Positions 1 through 6,444 of a DNA stretch of 6,444 nt are shown here, piece by piece. Every line of letters begins with the position of its first letter. Position 1 is the first letter of the stretch. Made by a program: the position numbers and the translations under genes. This DNA is from an uncultured Peptococcaceae bacterium (GTDB lineage: Bacteria > Bacillota > Dehalobacteriia > UBA4068 > UBA4997). The stretch lies in NCBI GenBank assembly GCA_947626615.1, contig CANQSW010000078.1, positions 1 through 6,444 of the forward strand, in the 5' to 3' direction. Below the pieces are notes generated by a model that saw only the letters and a program-made list of their open reading frames with translations, had not been told where the DNA came from and did no database searches.

Positions 1-1732
1 CCTCGCCGGGCGCCTGCGTCAACATGCAGGCCGCGCTCTGCGTCTTGGGGAAGGCGATAACGTCGCGGATACTTTCCGCCCCGGTCATCAGCATGATCAT
101 GCGGTCCAGGCCGAAGGCCATACCGCCGTGCGGCGGCACGCCGTATTCAAACGCGTCGAGCAGGAAGCCGAAGTTGGCATGGGCGCTCTCCTTGGTGAAG
201 CCCAGGCACTCCAGCATTTTCTCCTGCAGCTCCATACTGTGGATACGGATAGAACCGCCGCCCAGCTCCACCCCGTTTAAGACCATATCGTAGGCGCGGG
301 CGCGGACGCGGCCCGGCTCGTCGTCCAGATATTGCACGTCCTCCAGCATCGGGCAGGTGAACGGGTGGTGCATCGCGGTGTAGCGGTTCTCCTCCTCCGA
401 CCACTCCAGCAGCGGGAATTCCGTCACCCAGCAGAAGTTGAATTCCTTTTCGTCGATCAGATCTTCGCGCCGGGCGATCTCGCAGCGCAAATGCCCCAGC
501 GCGTCCGCCACGACCAACGGCTTATCCGCCACGAAGAGCAGCAGATCGCCGGGTTCGGCGTCCATGCGCTGGCAGAGTGCTTGCAGCTGCTCCGCCGTAA
601 AGAATTTGGCGATAGAAGATTCCACGCCGCTCTCGGTCACTTTCAGCCAGGCCAGGCCCTTGGCGCCATAGATAGCCACGAACGCGGTCAGCGCGTCGAT
701 CTCGCGGCGAGAATATTTGCCGCAGCCCTTGGCGTTGATGCCCTTCACCCGGCCGCCGCTTTTGGCAACGTTGGCAAACACCTTGAAATCGCTGTCTATG
801 ACCAGATCGGCCACGTCGACCAGCGGAATGGCAAAGCGAAGATCCGGCTTATCCGAGCCGTATGTCTCCATCGCCTCGTGCCAGGTGAGACGGCGGAACG
901 GCGTGGGGATCGTGATGCCCAGCGCCTTGGCGAACACCTCGGCCACCATGCCTTCCATCAGCGTCTGTATCTCGGCTTCGTCGATGAAGGACATTTCCAG
1001 GTCCACCTGCGTGAATTCCGGCTGGCGGTCGGCGCGCAGATCTTCATCGCGGAAGCAGCGGGCGATCTGGAAGTATTTATCGAAGCCGGAGACCATCAGC
1101 AGCTGCTTATAAAGCTGCGGCGACTGCGGCAGCGCGTAGAACTGGCCGGGGTGCACGCGGCTGGGAACGAGATAATCGCGTGCGCCCTCCGGCGTGCTTT
1201 TGCCCAGCATCGGCGTTTCTATCTCCAGAAAACCGTGGCGGTTCAGATAATCGCGCATCGCGAACGCCACGTTGTGACGCAGCTGCAGGTTGGCCTGCAT
1301 TTCCGGCCGGCGCAGGTCAAGATAACGGTATTTCAGACGCACCAGCTCGTCCACGTCCACGCCGTTTTCAACGTAAAACGGCGGCGTTTTTGAGGCGGCC
1401 AGCACTCTGACCTCGCTGATATAGACTTCGATCTCGCCGGTGGCCAGATTGGGGTTCACCGTGCCTTCCGGCCGGGGACGCACCTTGCCCACCGCCGCCA
1501 GCACGTATTCGTTGCGCACGCGCTCCGCCTTGCCGAAAGCGTCCGCGCCGCTTTCAGGGTCAAAAACGATCTGCACCAGGCCCGTGCGGTCGCGCAGGTC
1601 GATAAAGATCAGGCCGCCGTGATCGCGCCGGCGCTGCACCCAGCCCATCAGCGTGACCTCCCGGCCGATCTGATCGGCGCGCACCTCGCCGCACATCATG
1701 GTACGTTTGAGCCCCGCCAAAGATTCACTCAT
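1..1732 (-). CDS. aspS: Aspartyl-tRNA synthetase, bacterial type (3' end beyond window)
   Basis: Class II aminoacyl-tRNA synthetase that attaches aspartate to tRNA in the cytoplasm. The frame is open from an ATG at 1732-1730 to the left edge, giving 577 residues. The family is usually about 590 long, so only a short tail is missing. Visible parts: N-terminal OB-fold anticodon domain (about 1-115, with GWVQRRRDHGGLIFIDLRDR at 30-49); motif 1 near 167-176 (FLEIETPML); TPEGARDYLVPSR at 180-192; ALPQSPQLYKQ at 200-210; motif 2 FRDEDLRADRQPEFTQ at 227-242; the bacterial GAD insertion (about 300-420); ELGGGSIRIH at 489-498; motif 3 GGMAFGLDRMIMLMTG at 536-551. The start is supported by GGAGGAA at 1738-1744, five bases before the ATG, and by direct alignment with known bacterial N-termini. 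His38 and Gly90 match the non-discriminating subclass (see findings). It is last in the visible cluster and may have its own promoter. The family call is near certain. Confidence 0.98.
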   Translation of the reverse strand, partial: MSESLAGLKRTMMCGEVRADQIGREVTLMGWVQRRRDHGGLIFIDLRDRTGLVQIVFDPESGADAFGKAERVRNEYVLAAVGKVRPRPEGTVNPNLATGEIEVYISEVRVLAASKTPPFYVENGVDVDELVRLKYRYLDLRRPEMQANLQLRHNVAFAMRDYLNRHGFLEIETPMLGKSTPEGARDYLVPSRVHPGQFYALPQSPQLYKQLLMVSGFDKYFQIARCFRDEDLRADRQPEFTQVDLEMSFIDEAEIQTLMEGMVAEVFAKALGITIPTPFRRLTWHEAMETYGSDKPDLRFAIPLVDVADLVIDSDFKVFANVAKSGGRVKGINAKGCGKYSRREIDALTAFVAIYGAKGLAWLKVTESGVESSIAKFFTAEQLQALCQRMDAEPGDLLLFVADKPLVVADALGHLRCEIARREDLIDEKEFNFCWVTEFPLLEWSEEENRYTAMHHPFTCPMLEDVQYLDDEPGRVRARAYDMVLNGVELGGGSIRIHSMELQEKMLECLGFTKESAHANFGFLLDAFEYGVPPHGGMAFGLDRMIMLMTGAESIRDVIAFPKTQSAACMLTQAPGE

Positions 1733-1761
1733 AATGCTTCCTCCAAAAACGATATAATTTC

Positions 1762-1777
1762 CGGCAGCTTACTGCCG
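1762..1777 (-). promoter_or_regulatory. Short hairpin in the predicted aspS leader
   Basis: An uninterrupted inverted repeat: 1762-1767 pairs with 1772-1777 (six base pairs, CGGCAG/CTGCCG) around a four-base loop. On the transcribed strand it is followed by GAAATTATAT and not by a run of U, so it does not look like an intrinsic terminator. If the promoter at 1791-1819 is used, this hairpin would sit about seven bases from the 5' end of a leader of roughly 52 bases, where stem-loops often protect mRNA from decay. The pairing is seen directly; the role is inference. Confidence 0.35.
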
Positions 1778-1790
1778 CGACTGACTATAT

Positions 1791-1819
1791 AGTATAGCAC
1801 ATTTTGCGCGATAAGCCAA
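1791..1819 (-). promoter_or_regulatory. Candidate sigma70-type promoter for aspS
   Basis: On the minus strand TTGGCT (1814-1819, four of six matches to TTGACA) is followed after exactly 17 bases by TATACT (1791-1796, five of six matches to TATAAT). TGC stands directly before the -10 box, making an extended -10 (TGnTATACT). The predicted start of transcription is near 1784, about 50 bases before the aspS ATG. The -35 box ends one base from the hisS stop codon, so the element fills the only sizeable gap in the cluster. It is AT-rich compared with its surroundings. It would allow aspS to be expressed apart from hisS. Confidence 0.55.
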
Positions 1820-3082
1820 TCAGGCAAATTTTGCGGCCAGATACGCAACCGCCTCGGCCAGCGGTATCTCCCGCTGCTCGCCCGCCGCCATATCGCGGAG
1901 CTGCACCGTGCCGCGGGACAGCTCCTCCCCGCCCACGATCAGCGTATAGGCCGCCGCGAATTTATCGGCGTATTTGAACTGCGCCTTCAGGCTGCGGCCC
2001 ATAACGTCCTGCGCGGCGGCGATACCGCGGCGGCGCAGCTCGGTGGCAAGGCGGAAAGCCTCCGCCGCCGCGCCGTTATCGAGAGCGGCCACAAAAACGT
2101 CCACCCCGCGCTCCGCCGGCAGCTCGATCTGCTGCGCGGCCAGAGCGTTGAAAACGCGCTCCATACCCAGCGCAAAGCCGACGCCGGGGGTGGGCTTGCC
2201 GCCCAGCTCCTCCACCAGACGGTTATAGCGGCCGCCGCCGCAGACGGCGCTCTGCGCGCCGATATCGTCCAGCAATATCTCGAACGCGGTGTTGGTGTAA
2301 TAATCCAGCCCGCGCACCAGCCGGGTGTTTATCTTATAGGGAATGTTTATCGCGTCCAGATAGCGGCAGACCGCCGCGAAATGCTTGCGGCAATCGTCGC
2401 AGAGAGCGTCCAGCGTGGTCGGCGCGCCGGCCAGATACCGCTGACATTCGGGGTTTTTGCAATCCAAAATGCGCAGCGGGTTCTTCTCAAAGCGCTCGCG
2501 GCAGCTGTCGCAGAGCTTGTCCAGATTCGGCCGCAGAAAATCCTGCAGCGCCTGGCGATAAGCCGGGCGGCACTCCGGGCAGCCCACGCTGTTGATATTA
2601 AGCTCCAGCCCTTTCAGGCCAAGGCGCTGATAAAACTCCCACGCCAGCGCGATGATCTCCGCGTCGGCGGCAGGCGAAGCCGCGCCGAAACATTCCACAC
2701 CGAACTGGTGGAACTGGCGGAAACGCCCGGCCTGCGGGCGCTCGTAGCGGAACATCGGGCCGATATAATAGAGCTTGGTCGGCTGCGGACGCGCGGCCAG
2801 CTTGTTTTCGACGTAGGCGCGCACGGCCGAGGCGGTGTTCTCCGGGCGCAGGGTGACGCTGCGGCCGCCGGCGTCCTCAAACGTGTACATCTCCTTCTGC
2901 ACGATGTCCGTGGTATCCCCCACGCCGCGCAGAAAAAGCTCCGTTTCCTCAAAGATCGGCGTGCGTATCTCCTCATAACCGAATTCGTGGCAAAGCTCGC
3001 GCAGCAGGGCCTCCACGTATTGCCATTTGCCGGTATCCTCCGGCAAAAAATCGTTGGTGCCTCTCGGCCTTTTGGTCAGCAT
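1820..3082 (-). CDS. hisS: Histidyl-tRNA synthetase
   Basis: Class II synthetase that charges tRNA-His, acting as a cytoplasmic homodimer. The protein is 420 residues, the normal bacterial length. Visible parts: N-terminal RPRGTNDFLP (5-14); motif 1 region (about 34-55, EIRTPIFEETELF); TLRPENTASAVRAY (77-90); motif 2 YIGPMFRYERPQAGRFRQFH (106-125); an insertion domain (about 160-250) with four cysteine pairs; the HisRS signatures LVRGLDYYTNTAFE (255-268) and CGGGRYNRLV (281-290); motif 3 PGVGFALGMERV (299-310); a C-terminal anticodon-binding domain (about 325-420) with DVMGRSLKAQFKYADK (359-374). The signature LVRGLDYYT and the anticodon domain show a true synthetase and not the HisZ paralogue. 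The ATG is preceded by AGGAGA at 3089-3094 with a six-base spacer. Only 18 bases separate it from the upstream hydrolase gene, so the two are probably cotranscribed. Confidence 0.98.
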   Translation of the reverse strand: MLTKRPRGTNDFLPEDTGKWQYVEALLRELCHEFGYEEIRTPIFEETELFLRGVGDTTDIVQKEMYTFEDAGGRSVTLRPENTASAVRAYVENKLAARPQPTKLYYIGPMFRYERPQAGRFRQFHQFGVECFGAASPAADAEIIALAWEFYQRLGLKGLELNINSVGCPECRPAYRQALQDFLRPNLDKLCDSCRERFEKNPLRILDCKNPECQRYLAGAPTTLDALCDDCRKHFAAVCRYLDAINIPYKINTRLVRGLDYYTNTAFEILLDDIGAQSAVCGGGRYNRLVEELGGKPTPGVGFALGMERVFNALAAQQIELPAERGVDVFVAALDNGAAAEAFRLATELRRRGIAAAQDVMGRSLKAQFKYADKFAAAYTLIVGGEELSRGTVQLRDMAAGEQREIPLAEAVAYLAAKFA

Positions 3083-3100
3083 AGTCTCTCTCCTAAAAAA

Positions 3101-3772
3101 TTATTGCAGGAACGGGTTGAATTTCTGCTCGTCCGCCAGAAACGTGTGCGGCCCATGCCCCGGAAACACCGGGAGGCTGCCGTCCAGCGGCAAAAGTTTG
3201 GCGCGGATAGATTTGATCAGATCGTCGTAGCTGCCGCCGGGCAGATCCGTCCGCCCGATCGAAAGCTGGAACAGCGTGTCGCCGGAAAAGATCAGTTCGT
3301 CGCCCGCCGCCCCGGCGATAACATAGCAGACGCCGCCCGGCGTGTGGCCGGGGGTGTGCAGCACGCGGATTTTATAGCCGCCAAACGGCAGCTCGTCGCC
3401 GTCGGCAAGCGTTCTATCCGCGGTGGAAGGCTTGAAGCGCACGCGGAAGGTGGAATCCGCCCCCTGCCGCAGCATGGCCGCGTCGGCCGCGTGTATCAGC
3501 AGCGGCGCGCCGGTCTTGGTCTGCAGCTCCGCGTTGGCGCCGATATGATCCCAATGGCCGTGCGTGTTCAGGATATATTTGACGGGAAAGCCCAACTCCT
3601 CCACCGCCTGCCACAGCACGGGGAAATCCCCCGCCGGGTCGATGACCACGGCTTCTCCTGCCTGTTTATCGGCCAAAATATAGCAGTTGGTGCCGATCTC
3701 GCCCAGCTCCAGCCGGAGCAGGCGCAGGTTTTCGTCGCCGAGCTTGTATTCCACCATATTGCCTTTCTGCAT
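3101..3772 (-). CDS. Metallo-beta-lactamase-fold hydrolase, glyoxalase II-like
   Basis: A 223-residue protein of the MBL superfamily, close in size and layout to short glyoxalase II-like (YcbL-type) hydrolases. The metal ligands are all visible: His71, His73, Asp75 and His76 in THGHWDHIG; His143 in HTPGHTPGG (139-147); Asp165 in FSGDTLF (162-168); His206 in FPGHGPHT (203-210). GEIGTNCYIL (25-34) and VVIDPAGD (42-49) are the usual first strands of this fold. There is no signal peptide or membrane segment, so it should be cytoplasmic and bind two metal ions. By family it probably cleaves a thioester or a related ester; the substrate cannot be told. It sits 26 bases after relA and 18 before hisS, a place where Bacillota often carry such a gene. 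A second Met at codon 6 has a weaker ribosome site, so the first Met is preferred. Confidence 0.93.
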   Translation of the reverse strand: MQKGNMVEYKLGDENLRLLRLELGEIGTNCYILADKQAGEAVVIDPAGDFPVLWQAVEELGFPVKYILNTHGHWDHIGANAELQTKTGAPLLIHAADAAMLRQGADSTFRVRFKPSTADRTLADGDELPFGGYKIRVLHTPGHTPGGVCYVIAGAAGDELIFSGDTLFQLSIGRTDLPGGSYDDLIKSIRAKLLPLDGSLPVFPGHGPHTFLADEQKFNPFLQ

Positions 3773-3777
3773 AGCTG

Positions 3778-3784
3778 CCTCCTT
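3778..3784 (-). promoter_or_regulatory. Ribosome binding site deciding the start of the MBL hydrolase
   Basis: The minus strand reads AAGGAGG, a near-perfect Shine-Dalgarno, five bases before the ATG at 3772-3770. The alternative Met at codon 6 has only an AAAGG-like stretch before it. This favours the longer, 223-residue product. Confidence 0.8.
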
Positions 3785-3798
3785 CCTGCGCCGGGCGC

Positions 3799-6036
3799 TC
3801 AGCGGGCGCCGGCCTTGCGGTTCACCGCCGTGACGCCGCGTATCTTCTTCAGCTTGTTGATAATATATTCCAACTGGTTCAGATTGTTTATCTCCATTTT
3901 GACGCTGCCGTGGCAGATCTTATCTTCGTCCACCTCGAAGTTGATGGAGTTTATCCGTGTTCTGGTCTCGGAAATGGCGGACATGATGTTCATGCCGAGA
4001 TTATCGCGATCCACCGCCACCACTTCGATCTCCGCCCGGAAAACGCCGGCGTTTTTATCGTCCCATTGCACGTCCACCATACGTTCCGGCTCGTGCGTCT
4101 GATAATAATGCACGTTCGGGCAATCCGCCTTGTGAATGGATACGCCGCGCCCGCGCGTGATATAACCGACGATAGCGTCGCCCGGCAAGGGCTGGCAGCA
4201 GTTGGCGATACGCACCATGAGATCGGCCTCGCCCTTCACCCAAACGCCCTTGTCGTGCGTGGCGTCGCTGCCGGAAAACGGCCGTACCTTCATCGTCTGG
4301 CCCACGCCGGCGGCGTCGGGCTCAGGCTCGGGCAGCAGCGCCCGGCGCAGCGCCTGATCCTCTTTGATCTTGTTGATGATGCCGATGCTGGTGATAGCGC
4401 CCTCGGCCAGCGCCACGTACATATCCTCCGCCGAGACGAAGTTCGTGCGCTTGATTATCTCGTTCAGGCGCTCCGTCTTGAACATGGCGGCAAGGTCGAT
4501 GTTGTTCTTGAGCGCCTCTTTTTCCAGCATGGCGCGGCCCTTTTGCACGGAAAATTCGTCGCGGCCCTCCTTGCGGAACCATTGGCGTATTTTGTTTTTG
4601 GCCTGATTGGTGCGGGCTATCTTCAGCCAGTCGCGGCTGGGGCCGGTGCCGCGGGCCGTCAGAATTTCCACAATATTGCCGTTTTCCAGCGTGGTATCCA
4701 GCTGGACGATACGGCCGTCCACCTTGGCGCCCACGCATTGGTGGCCCACCTGGGTATGCACGCGGTAGGCAAAATCTATCGGCGTAGCGCCGTAGGGCAG
4801 CTCGATCACGTCGCCGGCGGGCGTGAACACGAACACCGACTGTTCGCCGAAGAAATCGCCCTTGACGTTCTCCACGAACTCCTTGGCGTCGCTGACCTCC
4901 TTCTGCCAATCCAGCATCTGGCGCAGCCAGGCCAGCCGGTTATCCGTATCGCGGGCGGCGTTGGAATTATCCACGCCCTTGCCCTCTTTATACTTCCAAT
5001 GGGCGGCGATACCGTATTCCGCCACCTGATGCATTTCGTAGGTGCGTATCTGCACTTCCACCGGGCGGCCGGCCGGGCCGATCACCGTGGTGTGCAGGCT
5101 TTGATACATATTCGCCTTGGGCATGGCGATGTAATCCTTGAAGCGGCCGGGCATGGGCTTCCACAGCGTGTGGACCACGCCCAACGCCCCATAGCAATCC
5201 TTTACGGTATCGACCAGCACGCGCACCGCGTGGATATCGTATATCTCGTTCAGCGGCTTGTTCTGCCGCTGCATTTTGCGATAGATTGAGTAGAAGTTTT
5301 TCGGCCGCGCCGTGATCTCGCAGGCGATGTTGGCCTCCTCCAGATGCTGCCGTATCGTTTCGGAGACTTCGTTTAAGAACTGCTCGCGCTCGTCGCGCTT
5401 CATGGTGAGCTGCTCGGCCAGGTCGTTATACGCCTCCGGCTCAAGATAGCGCAGGCAGAGATCCTCCAGCTCCCATTTGATCATATAAATGCCAAGGCGG
5501 TGCGCCAGCGGCGCGAATATCTCCTGCGTCTCCAGCGCGATCTCTTTTTTGCGCAGCTCCGAGCGGTGGCTGGAGAGCGTCCGCATATTGTGCAGGCGGT
5601 CGGCCAGCTTGATGATGATGATGCGGATATCCTTGCTCATGGCGAGGAACATCTTGCGCAGGTTCTCCACCTGGCGCTCCTGCTTGGAGCGAAATTCCAG
5701 TTTGGAAAGTTTGGTCACGCCGTCCAAAAGCAGCACCATATCGTCGCCGTAAAGCTCGCGTATCTGCTCCAGCGTCATGTCGGTGTCTTCCACCACGTCG
5801 TGCAGCAGGCCCGCCATGATCGTCGTATCGTCCATGTGCAGCGAGGCCAAAATGCTCGCCACCGCCAGCGGGTGCATGATATACGGCTCGCCGGAATCGC
5901 GCTTTTGGTCGCCGTGCAGGCGGGCCGCCAGCTCGTAGGTGGCGCGTATCTTCTCCTTATCGCAGGAGGGATTATATTCTTCTATCTGCGCCAGCAGCTC
6001 GTCGAACTGCGTGCTAACAACCGTGTCGGATTTCAT
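3799..6036 (-). CDS. relA: Bifunctional (p)ppGpp synthetase/hydrolase, long RelA/SpoT homologue (Rel)
   Basis: Makes and degrades the stringent-response alarmone (p)ppGpp on and off the ribosome. The protein is 745 residues, a full-length Rel. The hydrolase (HD) domain (about 25-200) has intact catalytic residues: Arg46 (RDSGEPY), His55, His79-Asp80 and Glu83-Asp84 (LLHDVVEDT), Asp146 and Asn150 (LADRLHN). The synthetase domain (about 235-350) has RPKNFYSIYRKM (244-255), Asp267 (IYDIHAVRVLV), Tyr311 in the loop KDYIAMPKANMYQSLHTTV and Glu327 in EVQIRT. The regulatory half has a TGS domain (about 400-460, with His432), a helical region, the conserved cysteine motif (Cys613, Cys614, Cys639) and a C-terminal ACT domain (about 666-742). 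Both active sites look functional, so it should be the main Rel enzyme and not a synthetase-only RelA. AAGGTGA at 6043-6049 precedes the ATG. The MBL gene follows after 26 bases. Confidence 0.98.
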   Translation of the reverse strand: MKSDTVVSTQFDELLAQIEEYNPSCDKEKIRATYELAARLHGDQKRDSGEPYIMHPLAVASILASLHMDDTTIMAGLLHDVVEDTDMTLEQIRELYGDDMVLLLDGVTKLSKLEFRSKQERQVENLRKMFLAMSKDIRIIIIKLADRLHNMRTLSSHRSELRKKEIALETQEIFAPLAHRLGIYMIKWELEDLCLRYLEPEAYNDLAEQLTMKRDEREQFLNEVSETIRQHLEEANIACEITARPKNFYSIYRKMQRQNKPLNEIYDIHAVRVLVDTVKDCYGALGVVHTLWKPMPGRFKDYIAMPKANMYQSLHTTVIGPAGRPVEVQIRTYEMHQVAEYGIAAHWKYKEGKGVDNSNAARDTDNRLAWLRQMLDWQKEVSDAKEFVENVKGDFFGEQSVFVFTPAGDVIELPYGATPIDFAYRVHTQVGHQCVGAKVDGRIVQLDTTLENGNIVEILTARGTGPSRDWLKIARTNQAKNKIRQWFRKEGRDEFSVQKGRAMLEKEALKNNIDLAAMFKTERLNEIIKRTNFVSAEDMYVALAEGAITSIGIINKIKEDQALRRALLPEPEPDAAGVGQTMKVRPFSGSDATHDKGVWVKGEADLMVRIANCCQPLPGDAIVGYITRGRGVSIHKADCPNVHYYQTHEPERMVDVQWDDKNAGVFRAEIEVVAVDRDNLGMNIMSAISETRTRINSINFEVDEDKICHGSVKMEINNLNQLEYIINKLKKIRGVTAVNRKAGAR

Positions 6037-6063
6037 ATTCTCTCACCTTTATCACAGATTTGG

Positions 6064-6078
6064 CCGCCCGCCGGGCGG
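6064..6078 (-). other. GC-rich hairpin between the unknown gene and relA
   Basis: A perfect six-base-pair stem (6064-6069 with 6073-6078, CCGCCC/GGGCGG) with a three-base loop lies just after the stop codon of the upstream gene. The transcribed strand then reads CCAAATCTGTG, so the U-run of an intrinsic terminator is missing. It may protect the upstream mRNA end, slow transcription or do nothing. In GC-rich DNA such short stems also arise by chance. Confidence 0.3.
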
Positions 6079-6081
6079 AGG

Positions 6082-6444
6082 TCAGTTGGAGACCAGCTCG
6101 TATCTGGCCGCGCTTTCATACATCAGCGGCAATTCGGCGTCGCCGGAGAGCCGGAAGGTTATGCGCAGGCACTCGCAGGGCATGAGATCGCCCGCGTCGA
6201 TAACAGCGGGCAGCTCCGCCGCCAGATCGAAATCATACGGGCTGACGCCGCGCGCCCGGACGATCCGGCAAAGCGCCGCCTCGTTGCTCACCGCCGGGCC
6301 GAAATCGCCGGCCTCGAACCACAGTTCGTCCAGCGCGTAGCCCAGCAGATCGGCGGTATAGAGGCCGTCCTCCTCCGTTATCGGGGCGGACAGGCGGTAA
6401 TAGACCGCGCCGTTATTGTCCCAGCCGGTGGAGCGGTAATAGCC
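6082..6444 (-). CDS. Unidentified protein, C-terminal part (5' end beyond window)
   Basis: The frame is open from the right edge to a TGA at 6084-6082, giving 120 residues of the C-terminus. An internal GTG at 6291 could be mistaken for the start, but the same frame continues upstream to the edge without a stop and with similar composition. I do not recognise the family. The visible part begins GYYRSTGWDNNGAVYYRLSA and ends YESAARYELVSN. It is rich in tyrosine, leucine and acidic residues, has no membrane segment, and looks like a soluble mixed or beta-rich domain. No catalytic motif is apparent, and the cysteines (in LCRIV and PCECLRI) form no clear metal site. It is codirectional with relA with a 45-base gap, so it may belong to the same transcript. 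That it is a real gene rests on the open frame, codon use like its neighbours and tight packing. Confidence 0.7.
   Translation of the reverse strand, partial: GYYRSTGWDNNGAVYYRLSAPITEEDGLYTADLLGYALDELWFEAGDFGPAVSNEAALCRIVRARGVSPYDFDLAAELPAVIDAGDLMPCECLRITFRLSGDAELPLMYESAARYELVSN

Noticed and set aside
332..1393. Open frame of 353 codons on the plus strand inside aspS
   Set aside because: Fully antisense to conserved aspS motifs, with no recognisable protein family and no ribosome site.
3790..3813. GC-rich inverted repeat around the relA stop codon (3790-3794 with 3809-3813)
   Set aside because: Only five outer pairs with an imperfect interior, no U-run after it, and it partly covers relA coding sequence. 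It could be chance in GC-rich DNA and lies just before a strong ribosome site, so a terminator is unlikely.
2381..4102. Open frame of 573 codons on the plus strand, antisense to hisS, the MBL gene and the end of relA
   Set aside because: It lies opposite three clear genes with strong conserved motifs, has no Shine-Dalgarno before its start, and its translation shows no known motif. Long antisense frames are expected in GC-rich genes.
3910..5289. Open frame of 459 codons on the plus strand inside relA
   Set aside because: Fully antisense to the synthetase and regulatory parts of relA, starts at a GTG without a ribosome site, and is His/Ala/Leu-rich in the way of antisense GC-rich frames.
5608..5622. 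Short GAT tandem repeat inside relA
   Set aside because: It encodes the run of four isoleucines (139-142) in a conserved hydrophobic strand of the HD domain just before LADRLHN; no sign of a variable repeat.
6047..6056. TGTGATAAAG before relA as an extended -10 promoter box
   Set aside because: It overlaps the ribosome binding site and would place the transcript start at or after the relA ATG; no -35 box fits.
6082..6291. A separate 69-residue gene starting at the GTG at 6291
   Set aside because: The frame continues upstream without a stop to the window edge with sensible protein sequence, so this is the C-terminal part of a longer protein.

Overview
The window shows five genes, all on the minus strand and read from right to left: the 3' end of an unidentified gene, relA (bifunctional (p)ppGpp synthetase/hydrolase), a metallo-beta-lactamase-fold hydrolase, hisS and aspS (3' end cut off by the left edge). 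The gaps are 45, 26, 18 and 87 bases. No tRNA, rRNA, CRISPR array, mobile element or long non-coding stretch is visible. The largest gap is the 87 bases between hisS and aspS.

The order relA - MBL hydrolase - hisS - aspS is a conserved housekeeping cluster of Bacillota. Strong Shine-Dalgarno sequences in front of most genes, a full-length Rel with both active sites, and a cysteine-rich HisRS of the type common in Clostridia/Negativicutes agree with that. The DNA is visibly GC-rich, with strong G/C at third codon positions, so a GC-rich anaerobic Bacillota (possibly Negativicutes) is my best guess. Genus cannot be given from sequence alone.

Region by region: 1-1732 aspS; 1733-1819 a spacer with a good sigma70-type promoter candidate and a short hairpin; 1820-3082 hisS; 3101-3772 MBL hydrolase; 3799-6036 relA; 6037-6081 a spacer with a GC hairpin; 6082-6444 the C-terminal part of an unknown protein. 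Functionally, HisRS and AspRS charge tRNAs, and Rel senses uncharged tRNA on the ribosome and adjusts (p)ppGpp. The cluster therefore joins aminoacylation with the alarm for its failure. The MBL protein is a probable glyoxalase II-like thioesterase/hydrolase with no clear link to the others.

This is mostly an ordinary housekeeping region, and I see no evidence of a new biological system. The points most worth a second look are: AspRS residues that match the non-discriminating class (implying indirect Asn-tRNA synthesis with GatCAB); a separate promoter and leader hairpin for aspS; four cysteine pairs in the HisRS insertion domain; the absence of dtd from its usual place after relA; and the unidentified gene upstream of relA.
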